A stretch of DNA of 12,057 nt from Gammaproteobacteria bacterium UBA6724 (lineage in GTDB: Bacteria; Pseudomonadota; Gammaproteobacteria; Pseudomonadales; Azotimanducaceae): contig DKIG01000021.1 of the NCBI GenBank assembly GCA_002454165.1, positions 1 through 12,057 of the forward strand, in the 5' to 3' direction. Under the pieces are notes generated by a model. The model was not told where the DNA came from, ran no database searches, and was given only the letters and a program-made list of their open reading frames with translations. The first letter of the stretch is position 1, and each line of letters starts with the position of its first letter. Position numbers and translations under genes: made by a program. Of the stretch, positions 1 to 6,700 are shown one piece after another.

Positions 1-3
1 GCA

Positions 4-19
4 GGAAGTATACACTTCC
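4..19. repeat. Perfect hairpin at the left edge
   Basis: GGAAGT (4-9) and ACTTCC (14-19) form a perfect 6-bp stem with a 4-base ATAC loop. No T-run follows on either strand within the window, so a terminator reading is not supported. It may be the end of a larger intergenic repeat that continues outside the window. Confidence 0.5.
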
Positions 20-21
20 GC

Positions 22-63
22 AGGAATGACGGGAGGCAGAGTAGGCATGACTGGGATGGGAGA
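22..63. repeat. Two degenerate copies of an AGGNATGAC-type unit
   Basis: Two about 21-bp units start at 22 (AGGAATGACGGG) and 43 (AGGCATGACTGGG) and agree at about 13 of 21 positions. The core GGAATGACGG is the reverse complement of the CCGTCATTCC core in the array at 546-620, so the two elements face each other across the small minus-strand reading frame. The rest of 64-203 shows no gene, RNA or clear regulatory signal that I can support. Confidence 0.4.
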
Positions 64-203
64 ACGGTGTCGCCGATAGCGACGATTTCCTGAATGGTCA
101 TTATAAGCCTTGTGTCCCCCGACAGCACCAGTTCTGAAACGGCGAACTCGGCAAGGCACACTAAAAGTGTAGAAAGTGGTCCAACAGCGATCTTCAAACT
201 GAG

Positions 204-440
204 TTAGTTGTTGTTTGAACTCTTCTGATTTGAGGGTCGATCCAGCCCGTGAACAAACAGCAGCGTCCAAACAGTCACATTTAACAACGCGACCATGGCT
301 ACTGCTGGTAACCGCAGCTCGTAGTCATAAGGAATGTATATGCTGATTGAGTTTGTAGTTACTGAAGCCCCCCCAATTACACACCAAATTTGCACACTTC
401 GTCCCTTGAAATATTTACGCTTTATATTTCCTCCAAACAT
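204..440 (-). CDS. Possible small membrane protein, unknown function
   Basis: This is a 78-residue reading frame from ATG at 440; a TTG at 452 would add four residues. I do not recognise it. The translation has a short basic N-terminus (KRKYFKGR), a moderately hydrophobic stretch (about residues 17-37, including IWCVIGGASV) and a clearly hydrophobic one (about 43-68, LPAVAMVALLNVTVWTLLFV), ending in a polar tail. That would fit a small one- or two-span membrane protein. Against it, there is no good Shine-Dalgarno sequence before either start (only AGAG two bases from the ATG), the region is repeat-flanked, and open frames of this size occur by chance. It is oriented with gloB and lies downstream of it, 186 bases from the gloB stop and beyond the 17-bp array. 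Confidence 0.3.
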   Translation of the reverse strand: MFGGNIKRKYFKGRSVQIWCVIGGASVTTNSISIYIPYDYELRLPAVAMVALLNVTVWTLLFVHGLDRPSNQKSSNNN

Positions 441-545
441 CTCTAGATCCAAGCAACATTACCAAGGCAACGGGCTCATGCTACGTTTCTGACAGGGCAT
501 CGGTCAAACACATGTACGATGCAAAAAATGCGGCTGTCCTGGGGA

Positions 546-620
546 GTCATTCCCCTGGCTCCGTCATTCCCCTGGCCCTGTCATTTCCCCGGTTCCGTCA
601 TTCCATCCCCGGCGGTCATT
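546..620. repeat. 17-bp tandem array behind gloB
   Basis: Units begin GTCATT at 546, 563, 580 and 597, with a partial fifth at 615. The first three are exactly 17 bp, the fourth 18. The first unit reads GTCATTCCCCTGGCTCC; later units differ at several positions (for example CCCCGGTT instead of CCCCTGGC). The array starts six bases beyond the gloB stop codon in the gloB direction. Its distal unit can fold with the flanking GGGGA (541-545) into a 5-bp GGGGA/TCCCC hairpin. A minus-strand T6 (523-528) lies beyond that, but too far from the hairpin for a normal terminator. Confidence 0.85.
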
Positions 621-626
621 AAGCCA

Positions 627-1397
627 TTAAAAATTATCTTTGCGGTGCCGGGTTTCCGCGAAGACTTCCACCAGGTCCGCACCGGTCATATGTAGATTTG
701 ATTGCAGGTCTGGACTCATCGGACGCAAGAAGGGGTTGGTGGCTTTTTCCATACCGATGGTGGTGGGGACGGTGGGCAGATTGTCCGCCCTCAGGGCATC
801 AATGGCTTTGACGCGTTGTTGCAATTCACTGTTCTGCGGCTCAACGGACAGGGCGAAGGCAGCGTTAGCCTGAGTATATTCATGGCCGCAGTAAACGCTG
901 GTGTCATCTGGCAGGGCAATGAGTTTTTGCAAACTCTGCCACATCTGCGCGGGGGAGCCTTCAAACAGCCTGCCGCAACCCAGTGCGAACAAGGCATCGC
1001 CGCAAAACAACTTGCTCGCATCGGGAAAATAATAGGCGATATGCCCTAGGGTGTGCCCAGAAACATCAAACACCCTCGCCGCCTGATTGCCGAACTGGTA
1101 AATCTCACCATCCGCTACTTTTATATCAATCCCTGGAATTCTTTGTGCGTCATCTCTGGCACCCACGATGGTGCATTGCCACTGTTCTTTTAGTTCAAGA
1201 TTGCCGCCAGCGTGGTCGGGATGATGATGGGTATTCAAGATGTGAGTCAGGCGCCAGCCCTTCTCTTCCAATGCGCGGTTGATGGCAGGGACTTCTGGCG
1301 TATCAATCGCCGCGGTCACTTCCTTTATCGGGTCGTGAATCAGGAAACCGTAATTGTCCGAAAGACAAGGGAATTGGTGAACTTCCAACTGGGTCAT
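627..1397 (-). CDS. gloB: Hydroxyacylglutathione hydrolase (glyoxalase II)
   Basis: The enzyme hydrolyses S-D-lactoylglutathione to D-lactate and glutathione, the second step of cytosolic methylglyoxal detoxification. The 256-residue protein has the full metallo-beta-lactamase fold signature: THHHPDH at 56-62 (metal ligands H57, H59, D61, H62), SGHTLGH at 113-119 (H115), FCGDALFALGCGRLFEG at 131-147 with bridging D134, and GHEYT at 171-175. The C-terminal glyoxalase II domain carries NPFLR at 221-225 and the glutathione-contact tail ETRHRKDNF at 248-256. Length equals the usual family size of about 250-258. The start is the ATG at 1397 because AGGTG lies six bases upstream; a GTG at 1406 is in frame but overlaps that site. 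It lies 70 bp downstream of the NUDIX gene on the same strand, so the two may be co-transcribed. Confidence 0.96.
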   Translation of the reverse strand: MTQLEVHQFPCLSDNYGFLIHDPIKEVTAAIDTPEVPAINRALEEKGWRLTHILNTHHHPDHAGGNLELKEQWQCTIVGARDDAQRIPGIDIKVADGEIYQFGNQAARVFDVSGHTLGHIAYYFPDASKLFCGDALFALGCGRLFEGSPAQMWQSLQKLIALPDDTSVYCGHEYTQANAAFALSVEPQNSELQQRVKAIDALRADNLPTVPTTIGMEKATNPFLRPMSPDLQSNLHMTGADLVEVFAETRHRKDNF

Positions 1398-1403
1398 GTG
1401 TGG

Positions 1404-1408
1404 CACCT
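1404..1408 (-). promoter_or_regulatory. Ribosome binding site of gloB
   Basis: On the minus strand AGGTG sits six bases before the ATG at 1397. This spacing favours that ATG over the in-frame GTG at 1406, which would overlap the site. Confidence 0.6.
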
Positions 1409-1467
1409 ATTTGTGTTGAGATTTTGGCGACTCTTCTTAACATCACTTCGTAGCCTGCCCCTGAATG

Positions 1468-1968
1468 CTAGAAAAACTCTGTTCTGTAGTCAATCATGTT
1501 TTCCGCAACGAAGGTAAACCAGCCCTTGACTGACGCGCCCCTTAGCACCTGCGGTAGCCAGTATTGGTCATCATCCCACATTTCTTCATAGGGTATGGCA
1601 TCAATTGGAAACCAGATGGGAATGGCTTCATCGGTTTCCTGGGGCACTCCCTCATAGTCCGTGGCGATGAAGACATGCCCCAGGGTTCTTGGCATATCCT
1701 CGGCATGGAAGAAAAGCTCGCCCGCGGTGCGCACATTCAGGGGATTGATTCGCAGTTCTTCATTGGTTTCCCGCACCGCACATTCCAGTAGCGTTTCATT
1801 GCCTTCAATTCTGCCGCCAGGACCGTTGATCTTGCCCGCCCCCAGGCCGCGCTTTTTCCTGATCAACAGGACGAGATCGTCCTTCACGACAAACAGCAGA
1901 GTCGCCACCTCTTCTGGCTGCCAGTTTACCCAGTCAATCTTGTCAATCTGCATGGCGGTATCAATCAT
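1468..1968 (-). CDS. MTH1-like NUDIX hydrolase (probable 8-oxo-dGTP diphosphatase)
   Basis: The 166-residue protein carries a NUDIX box starting at G52: G52-x5-E58-x7-R66-E67-x2-E70-E71. The box departs from consensus by T68 and by R73 in place of the usual glycine. The region before it, RKKRGLGAGKINGPGGR (37-53), and the C-terminal part, FPIDAIPYEEMWDDDQYW (120-137), follow the layout of human MTH1/NUDT1 as I remember it, including counterparts of its base-binding Trp-x-Asp-Asp (W131, D133, D134). MTH1 proteins hydrolyse 8-oxo-dGTP and 2-hydroxy-dATP to monophosphates, keeping oxidised bases out of DNA. That substrate is inferred here. The start is the ATG at 1968, with AAGGAA 13 bases upstream, a rather long spacing; an alternative ATG is at 1953. 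The gene is divergent from rpoH and precedes gloB. Confidence 0.88.
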   Translation of the reverse strand: MIDTAMQIDKIDWVNWQPEEVATLLFVVKDDLVLLIRKKRGLGAGKINGPGGRIEGNETLLECAVRETNEELRINPLNVRTAGELFFHAEDMPRTLGHVFIATDYEGVPQETDEAIPIWFPIDAIPYEEMWDDDQYWLPQVLRGASVKGWFTFVAENMIDYRTEFF

Positions 1969-2112
1969 GTTTTGTGTTTATTTCCTTAAAGCGCGTCTTC
2001 TAAGCTATGGCTACTTGCGGAAATATCCTCAGCCGCCCCTTGAAAAATCGGCATCTGACCATAGATTGCAAGGGGTGCCAGATATTCTAGCCCTGAGGCA
2101 TCACCTGGTGTG

Positions 2113-2144
2113 TCGCATAGAGCATCAGTCGCATAGCGTATCAA
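2113..2144 (+). repeat. 16-bp direct repeat upstream of the rpoH promoter
   Basis: TCGCATAGAGCATCAG (2113-2128) is followed directly by TCGCATAGCGTATCAA (2129-2144); 13 of 16 bases agree and the first eight are identical. The pair ends five bases before the TTGGCA of the proposed promoter. It could be an activator or repressor site, or just another small duplication of the kind common in this window. Confidence 0.5.
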
Positions 2145-2149
2145 AGGTG

Positions 2150-2175
2150 TTGGCACAAAAAAGTGTTGCTATAAT
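2150..2175 (+). promoter_or_regulatory. Extended -10 promoter of rpoH
   Basis: A perfect TATAAT (2170-2175) is preceded by TG one base upstream (TGCTATAAT, 2167-2175), the extended -10 form. TTGGCA (2150-2155) resembles a -35 element, but the 14-base spacer is too short for normal sigma-70 use, so the extended -10 probably carries recognition. Transcription should begin near 2182, giving a leader of about 33 bases before the ATG at 2215. I do not see a sigma-E-like GGAACTT element. Confidence 0.6.
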
Positions 2176-2203
2176 AAAGCACTGATGCCAAGGGAAAATC
2201 AAC

Positions 2204-2208
2204 AGGAG
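2204..2208 (+). promoter_or_regulatory. Ribosome binding site deciding the rpoH start
   Basis: AGGAG lies six bases before the ATG at 2215. The earlier in-frame ATG at 2185 has no such site and lies almost at the predicted transcript start, so 2215 is preferred. Confidence 0.75.
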
Positions 2209-2214
2209 CATTCA

Positions 2215-3075
2215 ATGACAGAGGCGATCCGCAGCAAACCGCAAGCCCTGCTCAACACGGGCACGCTCCGGGGCTATCTGGCTTCAGTTCAGCAAATCCC
2301 CGTCCTGTCCGCCGCGGAGGAGGCCGAGCTTTTCGTCCGCTTCCATGAGGATGGCGACACGGATGCCGCCCGGCAGATTGTCCTGTCTCATCTGCGCTAT
2401 GTCGTCTATATCGCCAGAGGTTACGGTGGCTATGGCCTGGCATTGGAGGACCTGGTTCAGCAGGGCAGTGTGGGTTTGATGAAGTCGGTAAAAAGGTTTG
2501 ACCCTACCTATGGTGTGCGTTTGGTTTCCTTTGCCGTCCATTGGATCAAGGCGGAAATTCACGAGTTCATCCTCAAAAACTGGAAGATAGTCAAGGTCGC
2601 TACCACCAAGGCACAACGGAAACTCTTCTTCAATCTCCGGAAAGCCAAGTCGCGACTAGGCTGGTTCAGGGAAGAAGAGGTTCGTCAGGTCGCGGATGAT
2701 CTTGGCGTCAAACCTGAAGAAGTATTAGAGATGGAGTCGCGTCTTACCAGGATGGATGAAAGTTTTGACCTCCCCAACACCGATGACGATGACTATCAGG
2801 CGAGCCCGTCCCTATACCTCACCCATGGCGATGTTGAAAATCCTGCGCAACTGGTTGCTGACGAGGAATTCGCCGCCCTGCGCAACCAAAATTTGGCACA
2901 GGCGTTGGACCTGCTTGATGAGCGTTCACGCGACATCGTTCAATCCAGATGGTTGGGGGAGGAAAAAACCATTCTGAAAGACCTGGCTGCAAAGTATGAT
3001 GTGTCAATGGAGCGGATCCGTCAGTTAGAGGCGAGTGCCTTCCAGAAGATGCAGGCGTTTCTTGCTACGGCTTGA
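2215..3075 (+). CDS. rpoH: RNA polymerase heat-shock sigma factor RpoH (sigma-32)
   Basis: This alternative sigma factor directs RNA polymerase to promoters of chaperone and protease genes. From the ATG at 2215 it has 286 residues, against 284 in E. coli. Region 2 is at about 53-122, with the core-binding and -10 recognition part RFDPTYGVRLVSFAVHWIKA (94-113). The RpoH box QRKLFFNLRKAK is at 134-145; it is the hallmark that separates RpoH from other group 3 sigmas and is involved in core binding. Region 4.2, the -35-binding helix-turn-helix, is at about 254-280 (LKDLAAKYDVSMERIRQLE). The acidic stretch NTDDDDYQ at 188-195 matches the variable linker. It is divergent from the NUDIX gene and not beside ftsYEX, the neighbourhood seen in E. 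coli. A promoter, a direct repeat and a ribosome site precede it. Control of translation by mRNA folding, known in E. coli, cannot be judged here. Confidence 0.97.
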   Translation: MTEAIRSKPQALLNTGTLRGYLASVQQIPVLSAAEEAELFVRFHEDGDTDAARQIVLSHLRYVVYIARGYGGYGLALEDLVQQGSVGLMKSVKRFDPTYGVRLVSFAVHWIKAEIHEFILKNWKIVKVATTKAQRKLFFNLRKAKSRLGWFREEEVRQVADDLGVKPEEVLEMESRLTRMDESFDLPNTDDDDYQASPSLYLTHGDVENPAQLVADEEFAALRNQNLAQALDLLDERSRDIVQSRWLGEEKTILKDLAAKYDVSMERIRQLEASAFQKMQAFLATA

Positions 3076-3122
3076 TAGGGCTATCCTGTCGCCGCCTGTT
3101 GCGTTTAACCGTCCCTGGAAAC

Positions 3123-3136
3123 ACCAATCTATTGGT
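3123..3136. promoter_or_regulatory. CCAAT/ATTGG dyad between rpoH and tadA
   Basis: ACCAAT and ATTGGT form a perfect 6+6 dyad around CT. No T-run follows, so it is not a normal terminator. It could be an operator for tadA-purL or a weak hairpin behind rpoH. Confidence 0.35.
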
Positions 3137-3170
3137 TGCCGCTACTTTGCGGGTCAATCTCGCCTTGCGT

Positions 3171-3195
3171 CAATGATGGCGTCTCAATGATGGCG
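3171..3195 (+). repeat. 14-bp period duplication CAATGATGGCG
   Basis: CAATGATGGCG occurs at 3171-3181 and again at 3185-3195, giving a 14-bp period (CAATGATGGCGTCT then CAATGATGGCGCCG). It lies in the 185-bp gap before tadA, in which I find no gene. Confidence 0.6.
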
Positions 3196-3200
3196 CCGAC

Positions 3201-3209
3201 TGCTATGAA
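3201..3209 (+). promoter_or_regulatory. Possible extended -10 element for tadA
   Basis: TGCTATGAA (TG-N-TATGAA) resembles the extended -10 of rpoH in this window and lies 51 bases before the tadA ATG. No good -35 hexamer is found at normal spacing, so this is tentative. Confidence 0.3.
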
Positions 3210-3260
3210 CATCTATCACAAACATCTGCCACGAACTTTTTACCGCAAAGAAGGAGCGAA

Positions 3261-3710
3261 ATGCAGGCACTGGAAAAGTGGATGGCAATGGCGATAGCCC
3301 AGGCAGAAGAAGCTGCGCTTAGAGATGAGGTGCCGGTGGGCGCTGTCATCGTCCTGGATGACAACTTAGTCGGCAAGGGCTTCAACCAGACCATCAGCCA
3401 GTGCGATCCCAGTGCCCATGCGGAAATTCAGGCATTGCGGGATGCCGCGCGTAACCTGGGCAACCACCGCCTGCCAGGGGCGTCCATGTTCGTCACTATT
3501 GAGCCCTGTACCATGTGCGCCGGTGCTGTGGTTCACGCCCGCTTGGCGCGGCTGGTGTTTGGCGCCAGGGAACCAGAGGCAGGTGCGGTCTGTTCCCGAG
3601 CCAGGGTCTTGGCAAATGCCGGTTTGAATCATCAGCCTGAGGTGATTGAAGGCGTGTGCGCAGAAGTCTGCGGGCAGATGATGTCGGCATTTTTTCAACA
3701 ACGGCGGTGA
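3261..3710 (+). CDS. tadA: tRNA-specific adenosine deaminase TadA
   Basis: TadA deaminates A34 of tRNA-Arg(ACG) to inosine so that one tRNA reads CGU, CGC and CGA; it is normally essential in bacteria. The 149-residue protein has the cytidine/deoxycytidylate deaminase zinc site: HAE at 53-55 (zinc ligand H53, proton-shuttling E55) and PCTMC at 82-86 (zinc ligands C83, C86). PVGAVIV (25-31), FNQ (41-43) and the LVFGAREPEAGA segment (98-109) match the E. coli enzyme as I know it. The length is a little under E. coli TadA (about 167), mostly at the C-terminus. AAGGAG (3251-3256) sits four bases before the ATG. purL follows after 49 bp. In E. coli tadA also lies close to purL, with mltF between; no mltF is present here. 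Confidence 0.96.
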   Translation: MQALEKWMAMAIAQAEEAALRDEVPVGAVIVLDDNLVGKGFNQTISQCDPSAHAEIQALRDAARNLGNHRLPGASMFVTIEPCTMCAGAVVHARLARLVFGAREPEAGAVCSRARVLANAGLNHQPEVIEGVCAEVCGQMMSAFFQQRR

Positions 3711-3759
3711 TGCACCAACACCCAGCTGTCTGCGTCGCCGCTTCCACAGCAGGAAGACC

Positions 3760-6700
3760 ATGCTAGTGCTACCAGGTCCCAGTGCCCTGTCAAGCTTTCG
3801 CGTCCAGGCGCTGCATGCCAATCTGGCGCTCGGGGGGCTGAGCGTCACGGCTATTGATACCCGGTTTGTCCACTTTGTTGATCTGGGCGGGGTTGATTTG
3901 GACGGCGCCCTGGCTGGGCAGGAAACAATCCTGAGCAATCTGCTGCGATATGGTGCTGATGAGGCGCAACGAGACGAGGCGATAGATACCACGCAAGGCA
4001 TCCTGAAACTCACCCTGCCGCGCACTGGCACCATTTCTCCCTGGAGTTCCAAAGCCACCGACATAGTGCATATCTGTGGCTTGGATGCGGTGCGCCGCAT
4101 TGAGCGGGGGATCATCTATCAGTTCCAGTTGGCGGCTCAGCCGAGTGTCGCCGAGCTCCGCCAAAAGATTGACCCCTTAATACATGATCCCATGACCGAG
4201 CAGGTGCTTGACTCCCTTGCTGTGGATTTTTTGTTTGCCGCTGCGGAGCCGGGACCCCTGGGCAGAGTGCCGCTACTGAAGGCCGGTGCAAGCGCCCTGG
4301 AAGAGGCAAATCTTGCTCTCGGGCTGGCGCTTACCAAGCGTGAGATTGACTATCTAGTGGCAGCCTTCAGGCGCCTGGGCAGGGAGCCGACGGATGTGGA
4401 ACTGATGATGTTCGCCCAGGCAAACTCAGAACACTGTCGCCACAAGACCTTCCAGGCAATCTGGACAGTTGATGGCGTACAGAAACCCGACAGTCTGATG
4501 GACATGATTCGGAATACTTACCAACAGACCCAGGGTGCGGGCATATTGAGTGCCTATGAAGACAACGCCGCGGTGATCCAAGGCTCGCCCGGGGCAAGAT
4601 TTTATCCCGCCCCTGAGAGCCGCGAGTTTGGGTATCACCCTGAGGCGGTTCACATCCTGATGAAGGTTGAGACCCATAACCATCCGACTGCTATTGCCCC
4701 CTTCCCCGGGGCGGCGACCGGCGCCGGTGGGGAGATTCGTGATGAAGGTGCTGTTGGTCGCGGTGCCAAGCCCAAAGCAGGCTTGACCGGCTACACAGTA
4801 TCAAACCTCAAACTACCCGGATTTGTGCAACCCTGGGAAACCGACTACGGGAAGCCAGAGCCTATCGCCTCGGCACTGGATATCATGATTGAAGCGCCGC
4901 TAGGCAGTGCGGCTTTTAATAACGAGTTCGGTCGCCCGAATATCGCTGGTTATTTCCGTACCTTTGAGATGGAAGTTGCTGGCAGGGTCTATGGTTATCA
5001 CAAGCCCATCATGATAGCGGGCGGGCTGGGCAATATCCGCGCCGAGCATATAGAGCAGACCAGGATTGAACCGGGTGCGGCATTGCTGGTGCTTGGTGGC
5101 CCCGCCATGCGCATTGGACTGGGGGGAGGCGCGGCCTCGTCCATGACGACTGGTACCAGTGATGCGGCACTGGACTTCGCCAGTGTGCAGCGGGGTAATC
5201 CAGAAATTCAGCACCGATGCCAGGAGGTGATAGACCAGTGCTGGCAGTTGGGTGCCAAGAATCCCATCCAGTTTATCCACGATGTGGGTGCTGGCGGCCT
5301 GTGCAACGCTCTGCCAGAACTCGTCAGGGACGGTGGTGTCGGCGGCGAGTTTGACCTGCGTCGCGTGCCCAGTGCGGAGCCGGGCATGACACCCTTGGAA
5401 ATTTGGTGCAACGAGGCGCAGGAAAGATATGTGCTGGCAGTGCCAACCAGAGATCTGCCCAGGTTTGAATCTATATGTCGGCGGGAAAGATGCCCCGTTG
5501 CGATAGTCGGTCAGGCCCTAGCATCTCCCCGGCTCAAGGTATCAGACGACCTGCTGGGGGAAGTGCCGGTTGACCTGCCGCTGTCTTTGGTATTCGGTGG
5601 ACCCCCAAGGCTACACAAGCGGGTGACCTCCCAGCCCTTGCCAACCACAGAAAAAACCACCGGCAAATACGCGCGGCAGGACTTCACAGACGCGCTGCAC
5701 AGGGTGCTTGGTCACCCCACCGTCGGCAGCAAAAACTTCCTGGTGACAATTGGTGACAGAAGTGTCGGCGGCTTGGTAGCAAGAGATCAGATGATTGGAC
5801 CCTGGCAGGTGCCGGTGTCTGATGTGGCGGTGACCTCAAGCAGTTATATCGGCTACGCGGGGGAGGCAATGGCAATGGGCGAGCGCACACCGATTGCCCT
5901 CTTGTCCAGCCCGGCTTCTGCACGGATGGCGGTGGGCGAGTCCATCACCAACATTGCCGCCGCCGCCGTAGAAAAAATCACGGATGTCCGTTTGTCGGCA
6001 AACTGGATGGCAGCCATGGGCGCGCCAGGGGAAGACGCCCGACTCTTTGATGCGGTACATGCCGTGGCAATGGAACTCTGCCCGGCTTTGGGAATCACCA
6101 TACCCGTGGGCAAAGATTCCATGTCCATGGCGACCCACTGGCAGGACGGTGCTAATGCCAAGAGCGTGACCTCACCTCTGTCGTTGATTGTCTCGGCATT
6201 TGCCCCCCTGGATGACATACGACAAACCCTGACACCAGAATTGCAACAGGTGCCGAACAGCAAACTGCTACTGCTTGATCTGTCCGGCGGCAAGATGCGG
6301 CTTGGCGGTAGCGTCCTCGCCCAATGCTACGGCGAACTGGGCGAGGAGGCAGCTGACCTTGAGGCGCCGCAAGTCATCAAATCCTTCTTCAAATTTATCC
6401 AGGGCGCAAGGGAGAAACTACTGGCTTACCATGACCGTTCCGATGGCGGGTTGATAGTGACAATGTTGGAAATGGCTTTCGCCGCCCGGTCTGGCATTGA
6501 CATTGATGCCCCCCCAGACCGGGATCTCCTGCCCTGGTTGTTTAACGAGGAACTGGGCGCGGTGATTCAGGTTGCCGAGTCTGAAGTGGATGCCCTGCTC
6601 AGGCAACTTGATGACCTCGGCATCAAAACTTGCGTTGCTGGTAGTCTGAACGCCGCCGCCAAGTTGCGGGTGTTCCAGGGCGGTGAGTTAATCTACCAGG

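Noticed and set aside
521..558. Intrinsic terminator for gloB (GGGGA/TCCCC hairpin with T6 on the minus strand)
   Set aside because: The T-run is more than ten bases beyond the short stem, so normal terminator geometry is not met.
640..1517. Plus-strand open frames over gloB and the NUDIX gene
   Set aside because: They are shadows of genes with full catalytic motifs on the minus strand and have no ribosome sites or recognisable products.
2151..2170. Sigma-54 promoter (TGGCAC ... TTGCT) before rpoH
   Set aside because: GG and GC are separated by 14 bases instead of the strictly required 10, and TATAAT overlaps the downstream part.
2185..2214. N-terminal extension of RpoH from the ATG at 2185
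   Set aside because: No ribosome binding site precedes it, it nearly coincides with the predicted transcript start, and AGGAG is properly placed for 2215.
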